Positions 16,772 to 24,175 of a stretch of 64,000 nucleotides of DNA are shown in pieces. The first letter of the stretch is position 1, and every line of letters begins with the position of its first letter. The position numbers and the translations under genes were made by a program. Source of the DNA: Nostoc linckia FACHB-104 (lineage in GTDB: Bacteria; Cyanobacteriota; Cyanobacteriia; Cyanobacteriales; Nostocaceae); the NCBI RefSeq assembly GCF_014696615.1, contig NZ_JACJQJ010000006.1, positions 153,128 through 217,127 of the forward strand, written 5' to 3'. Under the pieces are notes generated by a model, which searched no databases, had not been told where the DNA came from, and worked only from the letters and a program-made list of their open reading frames with translations.

Positions 16772-18076
16772 ATGCAGACTGTTCTCAAGTCAAATCAAGA
16801 ACAAGTCACTCGATTGTTTTCTAATTTGGAATTTGATGGAAATCAGTTAAGTCATCAACCAGGTAGCGTTTTGGGAAGTACGGCGCTGATTGCAGGAACC
16901 ACGGTTGGTGCAGGAATTTTGGCATTACCTGCGGTGACGTTACCCTCTGGGGTTGTACCCTCAACAGTCTTACTGATTGGTGTATGGTTATACACCTTAA
17001 TCTCAGGATTATTAATTGCTGAAGCTACCGTCAATACTATGCGTGTTGCTGGCCGTCCCAGCGTTGGGATGTTAGCAATGATTGAAAATACCCTTGGCGT
17101 TGTAGGTGGGCGAATTGCTGGTGCTACTTACTTATTGCTACACTATGCCCTCTTGGTAGCATACACTACTCAAGGCGGTGAAATTTTGGGTTCTGCGATC
17201 GCCAACTTATTGGGCATACCCCACAAATTACCAGCATGGGTAGGGACAATAGTTTTCACCCTGATATTTGGCGGGATTATGTATTTGGGGCGAGACAAGT
17301 TTGTCGAAAAACTCAATAGCTTGTTTGTCGCCATTGTCCTAGTGTCGTTTCTCGGATTATTGCTGCTAGCTGGCGAACAGGTTAAAACTACACAATTATT
17401 ATTTCAAAATTGGAGTGCTTTAGGTAGCGCCGTTTCTGTCATGGCTGTAGCGCTGTTTTACCATAACGTCGTGCCAGTGGTAGTGACGCAGCTAGAAGGC
17501 GACACTCACAAAATTCGGCAGTCTATTGTGATTGGTTCTCTGGTTCCCTTAATTATGTTCTTGGCGTGGAATGCGGTGATTTTGGGCAGCGTCAATCCAG
17601 AGGTACTTCAGAAGATTGCCGATGGTAGAACTATATTTGACCCCTTGCAAATTCTGCGCTCTGGTAGTGCTGGAGAATGGTTAGGCGTACTAGTTTCGAT
17701 TTTCTCAGAATTTGCGATCGCCACATCATTCATTGGATTTGTCTATGGCTTGCTAGATTTCTTCCAAGAAATTTTCTTCGTTACCCAAGTGCAATTTTCT
17801 AGCCGTCTACCGCTTTATTCGGTGATTCTTTTACCTGCTATGAGTTTAGGGGCAATTAATCCCAAAATTTTCTTTATTGCTCTAGATTATGTCGGCACAT
17901 TCAATATCACAGTTTTAGCGGGCATAATTCCCGCGCTGATGACTTGGAAGCAGCGCCACAATTTAGAACATTCACATAAAATTCACCAACCACTCGTCCC
18001 TGGCGGAAAGGTAACACTAATAGCGATGATTGGCATTGCCTTAGTTATTATTGGCAAAGAAATTTGGGCGTTGTAA
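16772..18076 (+). CDS. Aromatic amino acid permease (HAAAP family)
   Basis: The 434-residue protein has about eleven hydrophobic segments. The first carries the family signature GSTALIAGTTVGAGILALPAVT. Others include LLIGVWLYTLISGLLIAEA and LYSVILLPAMSLGAINP. The size and N-terminal motif match tyrosine/tryptophan-type proton symporters (TyrP/Mtr family), which sit in the plasma membrane. Substrate preference cannot be read from sequence. The gene is divergent from the PLD lipoprotein gene. It is followed 15 bp after the stop by a palindromic repeat that may end transcription. Confidence 0.9.
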   Translation: MQTVLKSNQEQVTRLFSNLEFDGNQLSHQPGSVLGSTALIAGTTVGAGILALPAVTLPSGVVPSTVLLIGVWLYTLISGLLIAEATVNTMRVAGRPSVGMLAMIENTLGVVGGRIAGATYLLLHYALLVAYTTQGGEILGSAIANLLGIPHKLPAWVGTIVFTLIFGGIMYLGRDKFVEKLNSLFVAIVLVSFLGLLLLAGEQVKTTQLLFQNWSALGSAVSVMAVALFYHNVVPVVVTQLEGDTHKIRQSIVIGSLVPLIMFLAWNAVILGSVNPEVLQKIADGRTIFDPLQILRSGSAGEWLGVLVSIFSEFAIATSFIGFVYGLLDFFQEIFFVTQVQFSSRLPLYSVILLPAMSLGAINPKIFFIALDYVGTFNITVLAGIIPALMTWKQRHNLEHSHKIHQPLVPGGKVTLIAMIGIALVIIGKEIWAL

Positions 18077-18090
18077 AGTTCTGAGTTGCA

Positions 18091-18112
18091 CAGACGCGAT
18101 TAATCGCGTCTG
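18091..18112. repeat. Palindromic repeat GACGCGATTAATCGCGTC, copy 1
   Basis: A perfect inverted repeat directly after the permease gene. Related copies lie at 40298-40317, 44307-44328, 45543-45562 and 63304-63323. Confidence 0.85.
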
Positions 18113-18136
18113 TACAAGAGTGCTGAGTAAAAAATG

Positions 18137-18243
18137 CTAGCTTCTAGTCCTTGGTGCTACTAAGCTTGCTACCACATCAGCCAAGTGTTTTGGCTCTAGG
18201 GGTTTGGGGATGTGCATTTGATAGCCGGAAGCGATCGCTTTTA
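18137..18243 (-). pseudogene. C-terminal fragment of a response-regulator receiver domain
   Basis: On the minus strand the frame reads KAIASGYQMHIPKPLEPKHL, then ADVVASLVAPRTRS and a stop at 18137-18139. This is the last helix-strand-helix of a receiver domain, including the conserved KP. Homology stops abruptly at 18243, where a dispersed repeat begins, and no upstream part exists nearby. It is a gene remnant, probably of a hybrid kinase or regulator. Confidence 0.7.
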
Positions 18244-18300
18244 AAAAGAGAATGCAACAGATACACAGCCCCAAAGCCTTGTTCTGTCTGGATTCTTAAC
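18240..18300 (-). repeat. Dispersed repeat, copy B
   Basis: On the minus strand it reads TTAAGAATCCAGACAGAACA, then AGGCTTTGGGGCTGTGTAT and TGTTGCATTCTCTTTTTAAA. It matches copy C (22413-22475) along about 63 bp and copy A partially. It adjoins the broken end of the receiver fragment. Confidence 0.7.
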
Positions 18301-18310
18301 TTTGAATTTT

Positions 18311-18367
18311 GTTAGCGTAGCGTTAGCGAGTCATCTCCCAAGGGGAGACGCTACGCGAACGAGCGTC
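18311..18367. repeat. Palindromic GCGTAGCG repeat
   Basis: Arms GCGTAGCG (18315-18322) and CGCTACGC (18349-18356) flank TTAGCGAGTCATCTCCC. The same words recur at 27291-27372. Such elements are widespread in Nostoc-type genomes. The rest of the spacer to 18617 shows no gene. Confidence 0.6.
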
Positions 18368-18617
18368 ATTTTGAATTTTGAATTGGTATGAGTCAACTTG
18401 CTGAAGTTGCACTTCCACTCGCCCACCTTGGGGCGTGAATTTAACAAGTATCTGAAGGTTTTGGTGAACAGCTTTAGCAGGATAAATTATTAGATAAATT
18501 AGGTTTTTAAGTCCAAAAGCCTAATATTTACCTTGAAAAGTCCGTTAATTTAGGTCACAAGAAGTCAAGGTTTAATGTCCCCTTGTCTCCTTGTCCCCCT
18601 TACTCCCAATCCCCAAC

Positions 18618-19937
18618 CTATACAAAAGTTAAAGCTTGACCGCGAACTTCGGTATTTAACTTACCTTTGTCATAGACAATTTCGCCACCAACAATAGTAG
18701 TAACAGCCCATCCAGTCAGATCCCAGCCTTCAAAAGGACTCCAACCGCACTTGGTTAATAATTCTTCACGTAGCACTGGGCGGTAAGTATTTAAATCTAC
18801 CAAGACTAAATCAGCATCATATCCAGGGGCGATCGCACCTTTGTTAGGAATACCGTAAGCTTCAGCCACAGCTTTTGACATCCACTGGACAACTTGGCTA
18901 ACGGTACACTTCCCTTCCATCGCTGCGGTTAACATCACAGCCAAGGAAGTTTCCACCCCAGGCATACCAGAGGGGGTATTGGGATATTCCTGGGCTTTTT
19001 CTGCTAGGGTATGGGGTGCGTGGTCTGTAGCGATAAAATCAATCACACCATCGCGCAAAGCTTGCCACAGAACTTCATTATCGTGGGGCGATCGCAAAGG
19101 TGGATTCATCTGTGCCAAGGTACCAATCTTTTCGTAGGCGCTGGTATTTAACACTAAATGCTGTGGTGTTACCTCTGCAGTTACCCAACTAGGTTTTTCT
19201 TGACGCAGCAAATTGGCTTCTTCGGCAGTGGACATATGCAGAATATGCAGCCGCCGTTGGTATTTTTTAGAAAGCTTCAATGCCAGCTTTGTTGCCAATA
19301 GTGCGGCTTCATTATCTTGAATTTGCGAGTGAATTGCTGGATCGTGAACACCTGCAAATTCTTGCCGCCGTTGGTTAATTCTCGCTTGGTCTTCAGCATG
19401 AACAGCAATTAAGCGATCGCCCTGAGCAAATATTGCCTCTAGGGCAGTTTCTTGGTCAACTAATAACTGACCATGCATTGACCCCATAAAAATTTTAATT
19501 CCTGGTGTCGGCTTAACAGTCAGTAAATCTGGCAAATTCTCTGCCGTTGCCCCAATAAAAAAGCCATAATTAACTAAGCACTTAGTGGAGGCACGTTGTA
19601 GCTTATCATCTAAAGCTGCTTGGTTAGTTGTGAGAGGACGTGTGTTTGGCATTTCTAAAAAGGAAGTTACTCCCCCTTTAGCGCAGGCACAACTGGCGGT
19701 AAACAAGTCTTCCTTGTGTTCCAGTCCTGGTTCACGGAAATGCACTTGCGGATCAATGACTCCTGGCAACAAAGTTAACCCAGCTGCGTCAATTTCTGTA
19801 GTAGGCGTTGGTGTAGAAATTTCTGGTGCAACTTCGACAATTTGGCGATCGCGCGTCAGCACATCCCCAACCATCAATTCACCATTAGGTAGAATGATAC
19901 GGGCGCGGCGAATCAGTAAACTTTTTGGAGATGACAT
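18618..19937 (-). CDS. pyrC: Dihydroorotase (type I)
   Basis: The 439-residue amidohydrolase catalyses reversible cyclisation of carbamoyl aspartate to dihydroorotate in pyrimidine synthesis. The signature PGVIDPQVHFREPG has Gln64 where the first metal His of HxH usually stands; His66 remains. Further metal and substrate motifs are AVHAEDQ, HILHMSTAEE and FIATDHAPHT. Length and the C-terminal strand domain fit the family. The Gln variant occurs in other bacterial dihydroorotases as I recall, so a defect is not implied. Allantoinase or hydantoinase is the alternative. The gene is monocistronic. Confidence 0.85.
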   Translation of the reverse strand: MSSPKSLLIRRARIILPNGELMVGDVLTRDRQIVEVAPEISTPTPTTEIDAAGLTLLPGVIDPQVHFREPGLEHKEDLFTASCACAKGGVTSFLEMPNTRPLTTNQAALDDKLQRASTKCLVNYGFFIGATAENLPDLLTVKPTPGIKIFMGSMHGQLLVDQETALEAIFAQGDRLIAVHAEDQARINQRRQEFAGVHDPAIHSQIQDNEAALLATKLALKLSKKYQRRLHILHMSTAEEANLLRQEKPSWVTAEVTPQHLVLNTSAYEKIGTLAQMNPPLRSPHDNEVLWQALRDGVIDFIATDHAPHTLAEKAQEYPNTPSGMPGVETSLAVMLTAAMEGKCTVSQVVQWMSKAVAEAYGIPNKGAIAPGYDADLVLVDLNTYRPVLREELLTKCGWSPFEGWDLTGWAVTTIVGGEIVYDKGKLNTEVRGQALTFV

Positions 19938-20178
19938 GGAATTAACAATATTAAGGCAAAGGACTATACATAACAGAGAACTATCTTTTTAGGTTAAACT
20001 TGGTTGCACTCTTAAGAGTCAACTTTTGCCGCGGGTGAGAAAAAAGTTTATTTTACCTATGTATGTAATTGTAAATATGGCAACATAACTAGAACATCAA
20101 AGTTCTCCTGTTAAGATTCAAAAATATAGTTCCCCTTGGCGAGTTAAGTAGCTGCATCTTTTTTACTTCAGTAATTTC

Positions 20179-20820
20179 ATGCAAAATCAAGTGTCTGATA
20201 AAAATTCTAGTCAACAACCCGATCATTCTTGGATTGCAGAGCTAGGTAGAACAGTCGTATTAAGTATAGTTCTAGCCCTAGGTATTCGTACTTTTGTTGC
20301 CGAAGCTCGCTGGATTCCTTCTGGTTCAATGGAACCCACTTTGCATGGGACTCCCAACCAGTGGGAGGCAGACAAGATCATTGTGGATAAATTGAAGTAC
20401 AAGTTTTCCGATCCGCAGCGAGGGGACATTGTGGTCTTTTCGCCTACAGCTGAGTTACAAAAAGAACAATACCACGATGCTTTTATTAAACGTGTAATTG
20501 GCTTGCCTGGAGAAAAAGTTGAACTGAAAAATGGCAAAGTCTTCATTAACAATAAACCTCTGCCAGAAGAGAAGTACCTGAGCAACCAACAACGTACAGT
20601 AATTGATGTTTGCACATCTGGACAGCAACCACCATTTTTAGCACAGTCTCAGACTATACCCCAAAACGCATACTTAGTGCTGGGTGATAACCGTAACAGT
20701 AGCTACGATAGCCGTTGCTGGGGCGTAGTTCCTCGCCAAAATATTATTGGTCGTGCTGTGCTGCGTTTTTGGCCTTTAAATCACGTTGGTGGTATCGATA
20801 AGTCACCGCTATATCCATAA
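20179..20820 (+). CDS. lepB: Signal peptidase I
   Basis: This 213-residue membrane protease removes signal peptides from exported proteins. A single N-terminal transmembrane helix (TVVLSIVLALGIRTFVA, about 25-41) is followed by the catalytic Ser50 in PSGSMEPTL and Lys104 in FIKRVIGLPG. The C-terminal box VLGDNRNSSYDSRCWGVV completes the S26A family. The single-helix layout is the Gram-positive and cyanobacterial type. It has its own spacer of about 240 bp and no operon partner. Confidence 0.95.
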   Translation: MQNQVSDKNSSQQPDHSWIAELGRTVVLSIVLALGIRTFVAEARWIPSGSMEPTLHGTPNQWEADKIIVDKLKYKFSDPQRGDIVVFSPTAELQKEQYHDAFIKRVIGLPGEKVELKNGKVFINNKPLPEEKYLSNQQRTVIDVCTSGQQPPFLAQSQTIPQNAYLVLGDNRNSSYDSRCWGVVPRQNIIGRAVLRFWPLNHVGGIDKSPLYP

Positions 20821-21070
20821 TTGCATAGTTAGGATTTAGTCCTGATTTTCACAGTTTTGTCCGTTCAGCACTGCCAAATCTTTAGTCAAAGCTTGATTAT
20901 TAAGTTGTTAGCAGTAGCCACCTAGTACTACGAGAAAGAATTCAATATTCAAAATCAATACAGCTTAAGCATTTCGTTGATTGAGAATGGATGATTTATT
21001 AATGCCTTGTTGTACTAGGTTTATTGATACTTTGTCAGATGTTACAGCGTATTTCAATTAAATGAAGAAC

Positions 21071-21107
21071 ATTGTAGGGGCACAACATATCGTTGTGCCC
21101 CTACAAT
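21071..21107. repeat. Perfect 16-bp hairpin repeat
   Basis: ATTGTAGGGGCACAAC and its exact complement flank a 5-base loop. This GTAGGGGCACA-type palindrome is a short dispersed element found in many cyanobacterial spacers. It lies 39 bp from the 3' end of the tRNA-like RNA. Confidence 0.8.
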
Positions 21108-21145
21108 TATTGATACTTCACTTCTTTGCAATCTGTGCTATTAAG

Positions 21146-21226
21146 TGGAGCCGTCGGGAATTGAACCCGAATCCTGCAACTGTCCGTTTGTTGGCTTCAG
21201 AGCAGTCGAACACCAATCGCGGCCCC
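21146..21226 (-). ncRNA. 81-nt tmRNA-like RNA containing only the tRNA-like domain
   Basis: The 5' end reads GGGGCCG followed by GGTGTTCGAC, close to the tmRNA 5' consensus (GGGGCCGC..TGGTTTCGAC). The 3' end has a T arm (TCGGG-TTCAATT-CCCGA) and CGGCTCC-A. The acceptor stem GGGGCCG/CGGCTCC pairs fully, with a G3-U wobble, the alanine identity element shared by tRNA-Ala and tmRNA. GACTG/CAGTT can form the next helix around a 20-nt loop. No tag-coding or pseudoknot region exists, and no CCA is encoded. It does not fold as a canonical tRNA (no D stem or anticodon arm). It is either an internally deleted ssrA relic or a functional mini-RNA. Confidence 0.65.
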
Positions 21227-21284
21227 AAAATTTGTATTGCCGATGGTAATTTATATACCAAGGTTTAAATAGGTTTTTCGCCTG

Positions 21285-21321
21285 ATAATACATTTGTAAT
21301 ACAAAAAATACATGATGTCAA
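21285..21321 (-). promoter_or_regulatory. Possible promoter for the tmRNA-like RNA
   Basis: TTGACA on the minus strand (21316-21321) is followed at about 17 bp by an A/T-rich hexamer, around 90 bp upstream of the RNA. This is weak evidence from spacing only. Confidence 0.25.
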
Positions 21322-21451
21322 TGGGATACTGCTGAAGTTGTTGAACAAATTTATCTCTAATGGCTTTGATTGCCTGAAGTTAATTTTGTTAGCGTGGTGA
21401 TATAAGGTTTATTGTTCCTCAGCAATTAACTAAGGGATACAGGGGTATAAC

Positions 21452-22327
21452 ATGGCTAATTTAAAACTGCGTCGCACCCAAAATGTCAACGGCGATTTGT
21501 ATGTAGATACTAGCTGTATTGATTGTGATACCTGTCGCTGGATGGCTCCTGAAGTATTTTATCGTGCTGATGAACAGTCAGCAGTTTATCACCAACCGAC
21601 AAATGAGGCAGAAAGATTAGCCGCACTGCAAGCACTTTTAGCCTGTCCTACTAGCTCTATTGGTACAGTTGAAAAGCCACAAGATATCAAAAGTGCCCAA
21701 GAAACATTTCCGATTGTAGTTGAGGAAAATGTTTACCATTGTGGCTATCATTCGGAAAAATCTTATGCCGCCGCTAGCTATTTTATTCAACATCCTGAAG
21801 GCAATATTTTAGTAGATTCGCCTCGATTCACGCCGCCTTTGGTCAAGCGTTTAGAAGAGATGGGCGGAATTCGTTATATGTATTTAACTCACAGAGATGA
21901 TATCGCGGATCATCAAAAGTTTGCAGAGCATTTTCAATGCCAACGCATTCTCCATGCTGATGATATTTCGCTAGATACTCGCAATGTGGAAATACAATTA
22001 ACTGGATTAGAACCGTTTGCTTTGTCTGGAGATATATTAATTATTCCGGTTCCTGGTCACTCAAAAGGGCATACAGTTTTACTCTATAAAAATCAGTTTC
22101 TGTTTACTGGTGACCATCTTGCTTGGTCAGAAAAATTACATCAATTGAACGCGTTTCATGATTTCTGTTGGTATTCTTGGACAGAGCAGATTAAATCGAT
22201 GCGGAAATTGGCTAATTACTCATTTGAGTGGGTGCTACCTGGTCATGGACGGAGATTTCATGCTGATGTTGAAACTATGCACCAGCAAATACATAAGTGT
22301 ATTGATTTGATGGAAGCTTTTAACTAG
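21452..22327 (+). CDS. Ferredoxin-metallo-beta-lactamase fusion protein
   Basis: The 291-residue product joins an N-terminal 4Fe-4S ferredoxin module (about 1-75) to a metallo-beta-lactamase hydrolase domain (about 85-290). The module has the cluster Cys in SCIDCDTC and a distal Cys in LLACPTSSIG. The hydrolase metal motif is THRDDIADH, with Asp in place of the middle His of THxHxDH. Further ligands are in PVPGHSKGHT, FTGDHLAW and LPGHG. A redox cluster joined to a metallohydrolase suggests an oxidoreductase or redox-gated hydrolase. The reaction is unknown. It starts with ATG and is monocistronic. Confidence 0.88.
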   Translation: MANLKLRRTQNVNGDLYVDTSCIDCDTCRWMAPEVFYRADEQSAVYHQPTNEAERLAALQALLACPTSSIGTVEKPQDIKSAQETFPIVVEENVYHCGYHSEKSYAAASYFIQHPEGNILVDSPRFTPPLVKRLEEMGGIRYMYLTHRDDIADHQKFAEHFQCQRILHADDISLDTRNVEIQLTGLEPFALSGDILIIPVPGHSKGHTVLLYKNQFLFTGDHLAWSEKLHQLNAFHDFCWYSWTEQIKSMRKLANYSFEWVLPGHGRRFHADVETMHQQIHKCIDLMEAFN

Positions 22328-22412
22328 ATAATTACTAATTTGAAATTTGTGATTGTTAGCCATCCTCATGATGCAGGTAGTAGTTATACCAATTCAAAAT
22401 TCAAAATTCAAA

Positions 22413-22490
22413 ATTAAGAATCTAAACAACACAAGACTTTGAGTCTGTGTATGTGTTGCATTCTTTTTTCAAATTTGTATTAATAAGCCA
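22413..22490 (+). repeat. Dispersed repeat, copy C
   Basis: TTAAGAATCTAAACAACACA, then AGACTTTGAGTCTGTGTAT and TGTTGCATTCTTTTTTCAAA; this is the plus-strand equivalent of copy B. It is preceded by the common AATTCAAAATTCAAAATT tract. The remaining spacer to 22791 holds no gene. Confidence 0.7.
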
Positions 22491-22791
22491 ATTATCCATT
22501 ACCCATTACCAAATTCCCTGCTTACTCTGTTCTTTCACTAGCAAACTATTTCATACCATTTTAGATTTTGCGGAAAGTTGAGCCAGTGCGTTGGAAGGGT
22601 TTCCCGACTTGAGCAAACTTTCCAAGACGGATTGGGAATTCCTTTTTGTGTAAGGGTTCTCTCATTCTATCTGTCGCAATCTTGTCGAGTTGTATTTATT
22701 TAGCTGAAAACCTCTCTAAGTGAGGAGGATTTTACAATTTGATTCAGACACAGTGAGTTAAATGTCATCCAAAACTAGTGAAAGGTAGATT

Positions 22792-23826
22792 ATGAAAGCA
22801 ACTGTGTATTACGGAACTGGCGATGTGCGGGTAGAAAATGTTCCTGATCCGCAAATTCAAAAACCAACAGATGCGATCGTGCGGATTACTCATGCTTGTA
22901 TCTGTGGATCAGATTTGTGGTTTTATCAAGGTAAAGACCAATGGCAACCAGGATGGCGTACTGGACACGAATGGATGGGTATTGTCGAAGAAGTGGGATC
23001 AGATGTGCGAAATATCAAGCGGGGCGATCGCGTTTTAGCTCCGTTTGCTTTTTCTGATGGTGCGTGTGAATTTTGCGGCAAAAATCTCCAAACTTCTTGT
23101 CTACAAGGGGGTTTTTGGGGCGGGACAAATGATGGCGGACAAGCTGAAGCTGTTCGCGCCCAGTTTGCTGATGGTACGCTGGTGAAAATTCCCGATGCTG
23201 TGGAAAATGATGCAGCCATGCTCAAGAAGATTTTACCGCTAACAGATGTGATGTCCACAGGACACCATGCAGCAGTATCAGCAGGCGTAAAACCAGGAAG
23301 CACAGTCGCGGTAATTGGTGATGGAGCCGTGGGATTGTGTGGAGTGTTAGCTGCTCACCGATTAGGAGCCGCCAGGATTATTATGCTTGGTCGGCATGAG
23401 AATCGGCTGGCGATCGCTCGTAAATTTGGCGCAACAGATTTTGTCACCAGTCGGGACGAACAAGCTATTCAAGAAGTGCAAGAAATGACAAAAGGCGGTG
23501 CAGAATCAGTTCTAGAATGCGTTGGTACAGAGTCTTCGATGAAAACAGCGATCGGTATTTGTCGCCCAGGTGGAGCGATCGGCTATGTCGGGGTTCCTCA
23601 TGGTAGCGAGACAATCAATTTATCGAGGATGTTTATGTCCAACATCACATTGCGAGGTGGTGTTGCTCCTGCACGTGCTTATATTCCAGAACTATTGATT
23701 GATGTCCTGGCTGAAAAAATCGATCCATCGCTAGTCCTCGACGTTACCGTTGATATTAATGGTGTTCCTGATGGCTATCAAGCAATGAACGATCGCAAAG
23801 CTATCAAAGTCATGGTGAGCGTTTAG
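22792..23826 (+). CDS. Zinc-dependent alcohol dehydrogenase family protein
   Basis: The 344-residue medium-chain dehydrogenase/reductase has a catalytic zinc site: Cys in ACICGSD, and HE in GHEWMG. It also has a structural-zinc loop (DGACEFCGKNLQTSC) in which the first of the four usual Cys is replaced by Asp. The NAD(P)-binding Rossmann motif is VAVIGDGAVGLCGVLAA at about 171-187. The product is probably a soluble alcohol or aldehyde dehydrogenase of broad or unknown specificity. A GAAAGGTAG element precedes the ATG. The gene is monocistronic. Confidence 0.9.
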   Translation: MKATVYYGTGDVRVENVPDPQIQKPTDAIVRITHACICGSDLWFYQGKDQWQPGWRTGHEWMGIVEEVGSDVRNIKRGDRVLAPFAFSDGACEFCGKNLQTSCLQGGFWGGTNDGGQAEAVRAQFADGTLVKIPDAVENDAAMLKKILPLTDVMSTGHHAAVSAGVKPGSTVAVIGDGAVGLCGVLAAHRLGAARIIMLGRHENRLAIARKFGATDFVTSRDEQAIQEVQEMTKGGAESVLECVGTESSMKTAIGICRPGGAIGYVGVPHGSETINLSRMFMSNITLRGGVAPARAYIPELLIDVLAEKIDPSLVLDVTVDINGVPDGYQAMNDRKAIKVMVSV

Positions 23827-23932
23827 CGATCGCTGCTTTTCAAAAAATCCCTATCATAAATTATCTCCACTGCTCCAGAGTAACGGATTCAGTGGGGTAA
23901 CCTATAGCAATTTAGTTAAATAAATTTTTTAA

Positions 23933-24006
23933 TGGCTCAGGTCTGACTTGAACAGACGACCCCAGGCTTATGAGTCCCGTGCTCTAACCAACTGAGCTAC
24001 TGAGCC
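23933..24006 (-). tRNA. tRNA-Met (CAT)
   Basis: On the minus strand a complete 74-nt cloverleaf folds. The acceptor GGCTCAG pairs with CTGAGCC, the D arm is GCTC/GAGC, and the anticodon loop is CTCATAA. The T arm GTCTG-TTCAAGT-CAGAC ends in discriminator A. CCA is not encoded. The loop context favours elongator Met. Isoleucine tRNA with a modified CAU anticodon is the less likely alternative. Confidence 0.95.
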
Positions 24007-24109
24007 TTGCTTTATCCAATGATTTCTAAATATAGCAGAAAAACTTCACAATTTCTAGTGCAATTGCAAATTAATTTTCTGTTTGGGGTTGGTGAATTGC
24101 TGTGAAGCA

Positions 24110-24134
24110 AAAGAGGGAGCTAAACTCCCTCTTT
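24110..24134 (-). terminator. Probable terminator of the LysM/M23 gene
   Basis: AAAGAGGGAG and CTCCCTCTTT form a perfect 10-bp stem with a 5-nt loop, about 40 bp after the gene's stop. The minus-strand 3' arm ends CTCTTTT. Confidence 0.65.
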
Positions 24135-24175
24135 GAAAAAGGCAAGACAAGAATTGAATTCTAGACAGCCAGAAA

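Noticed and set aside
21062..21268. 68-codon plus-strand frame
   Set aside because: It is built from the 16-bp hairpin repeat and the antisense of the tmRNA-like RNA.
23933..24006. Initiator tRNA-Met
   Set aside because: The acceptor begins with a standard G-C pair and the anticodon stem lacks the three consecutive G-C pairs expected of an initiator. Elongator is more likely.
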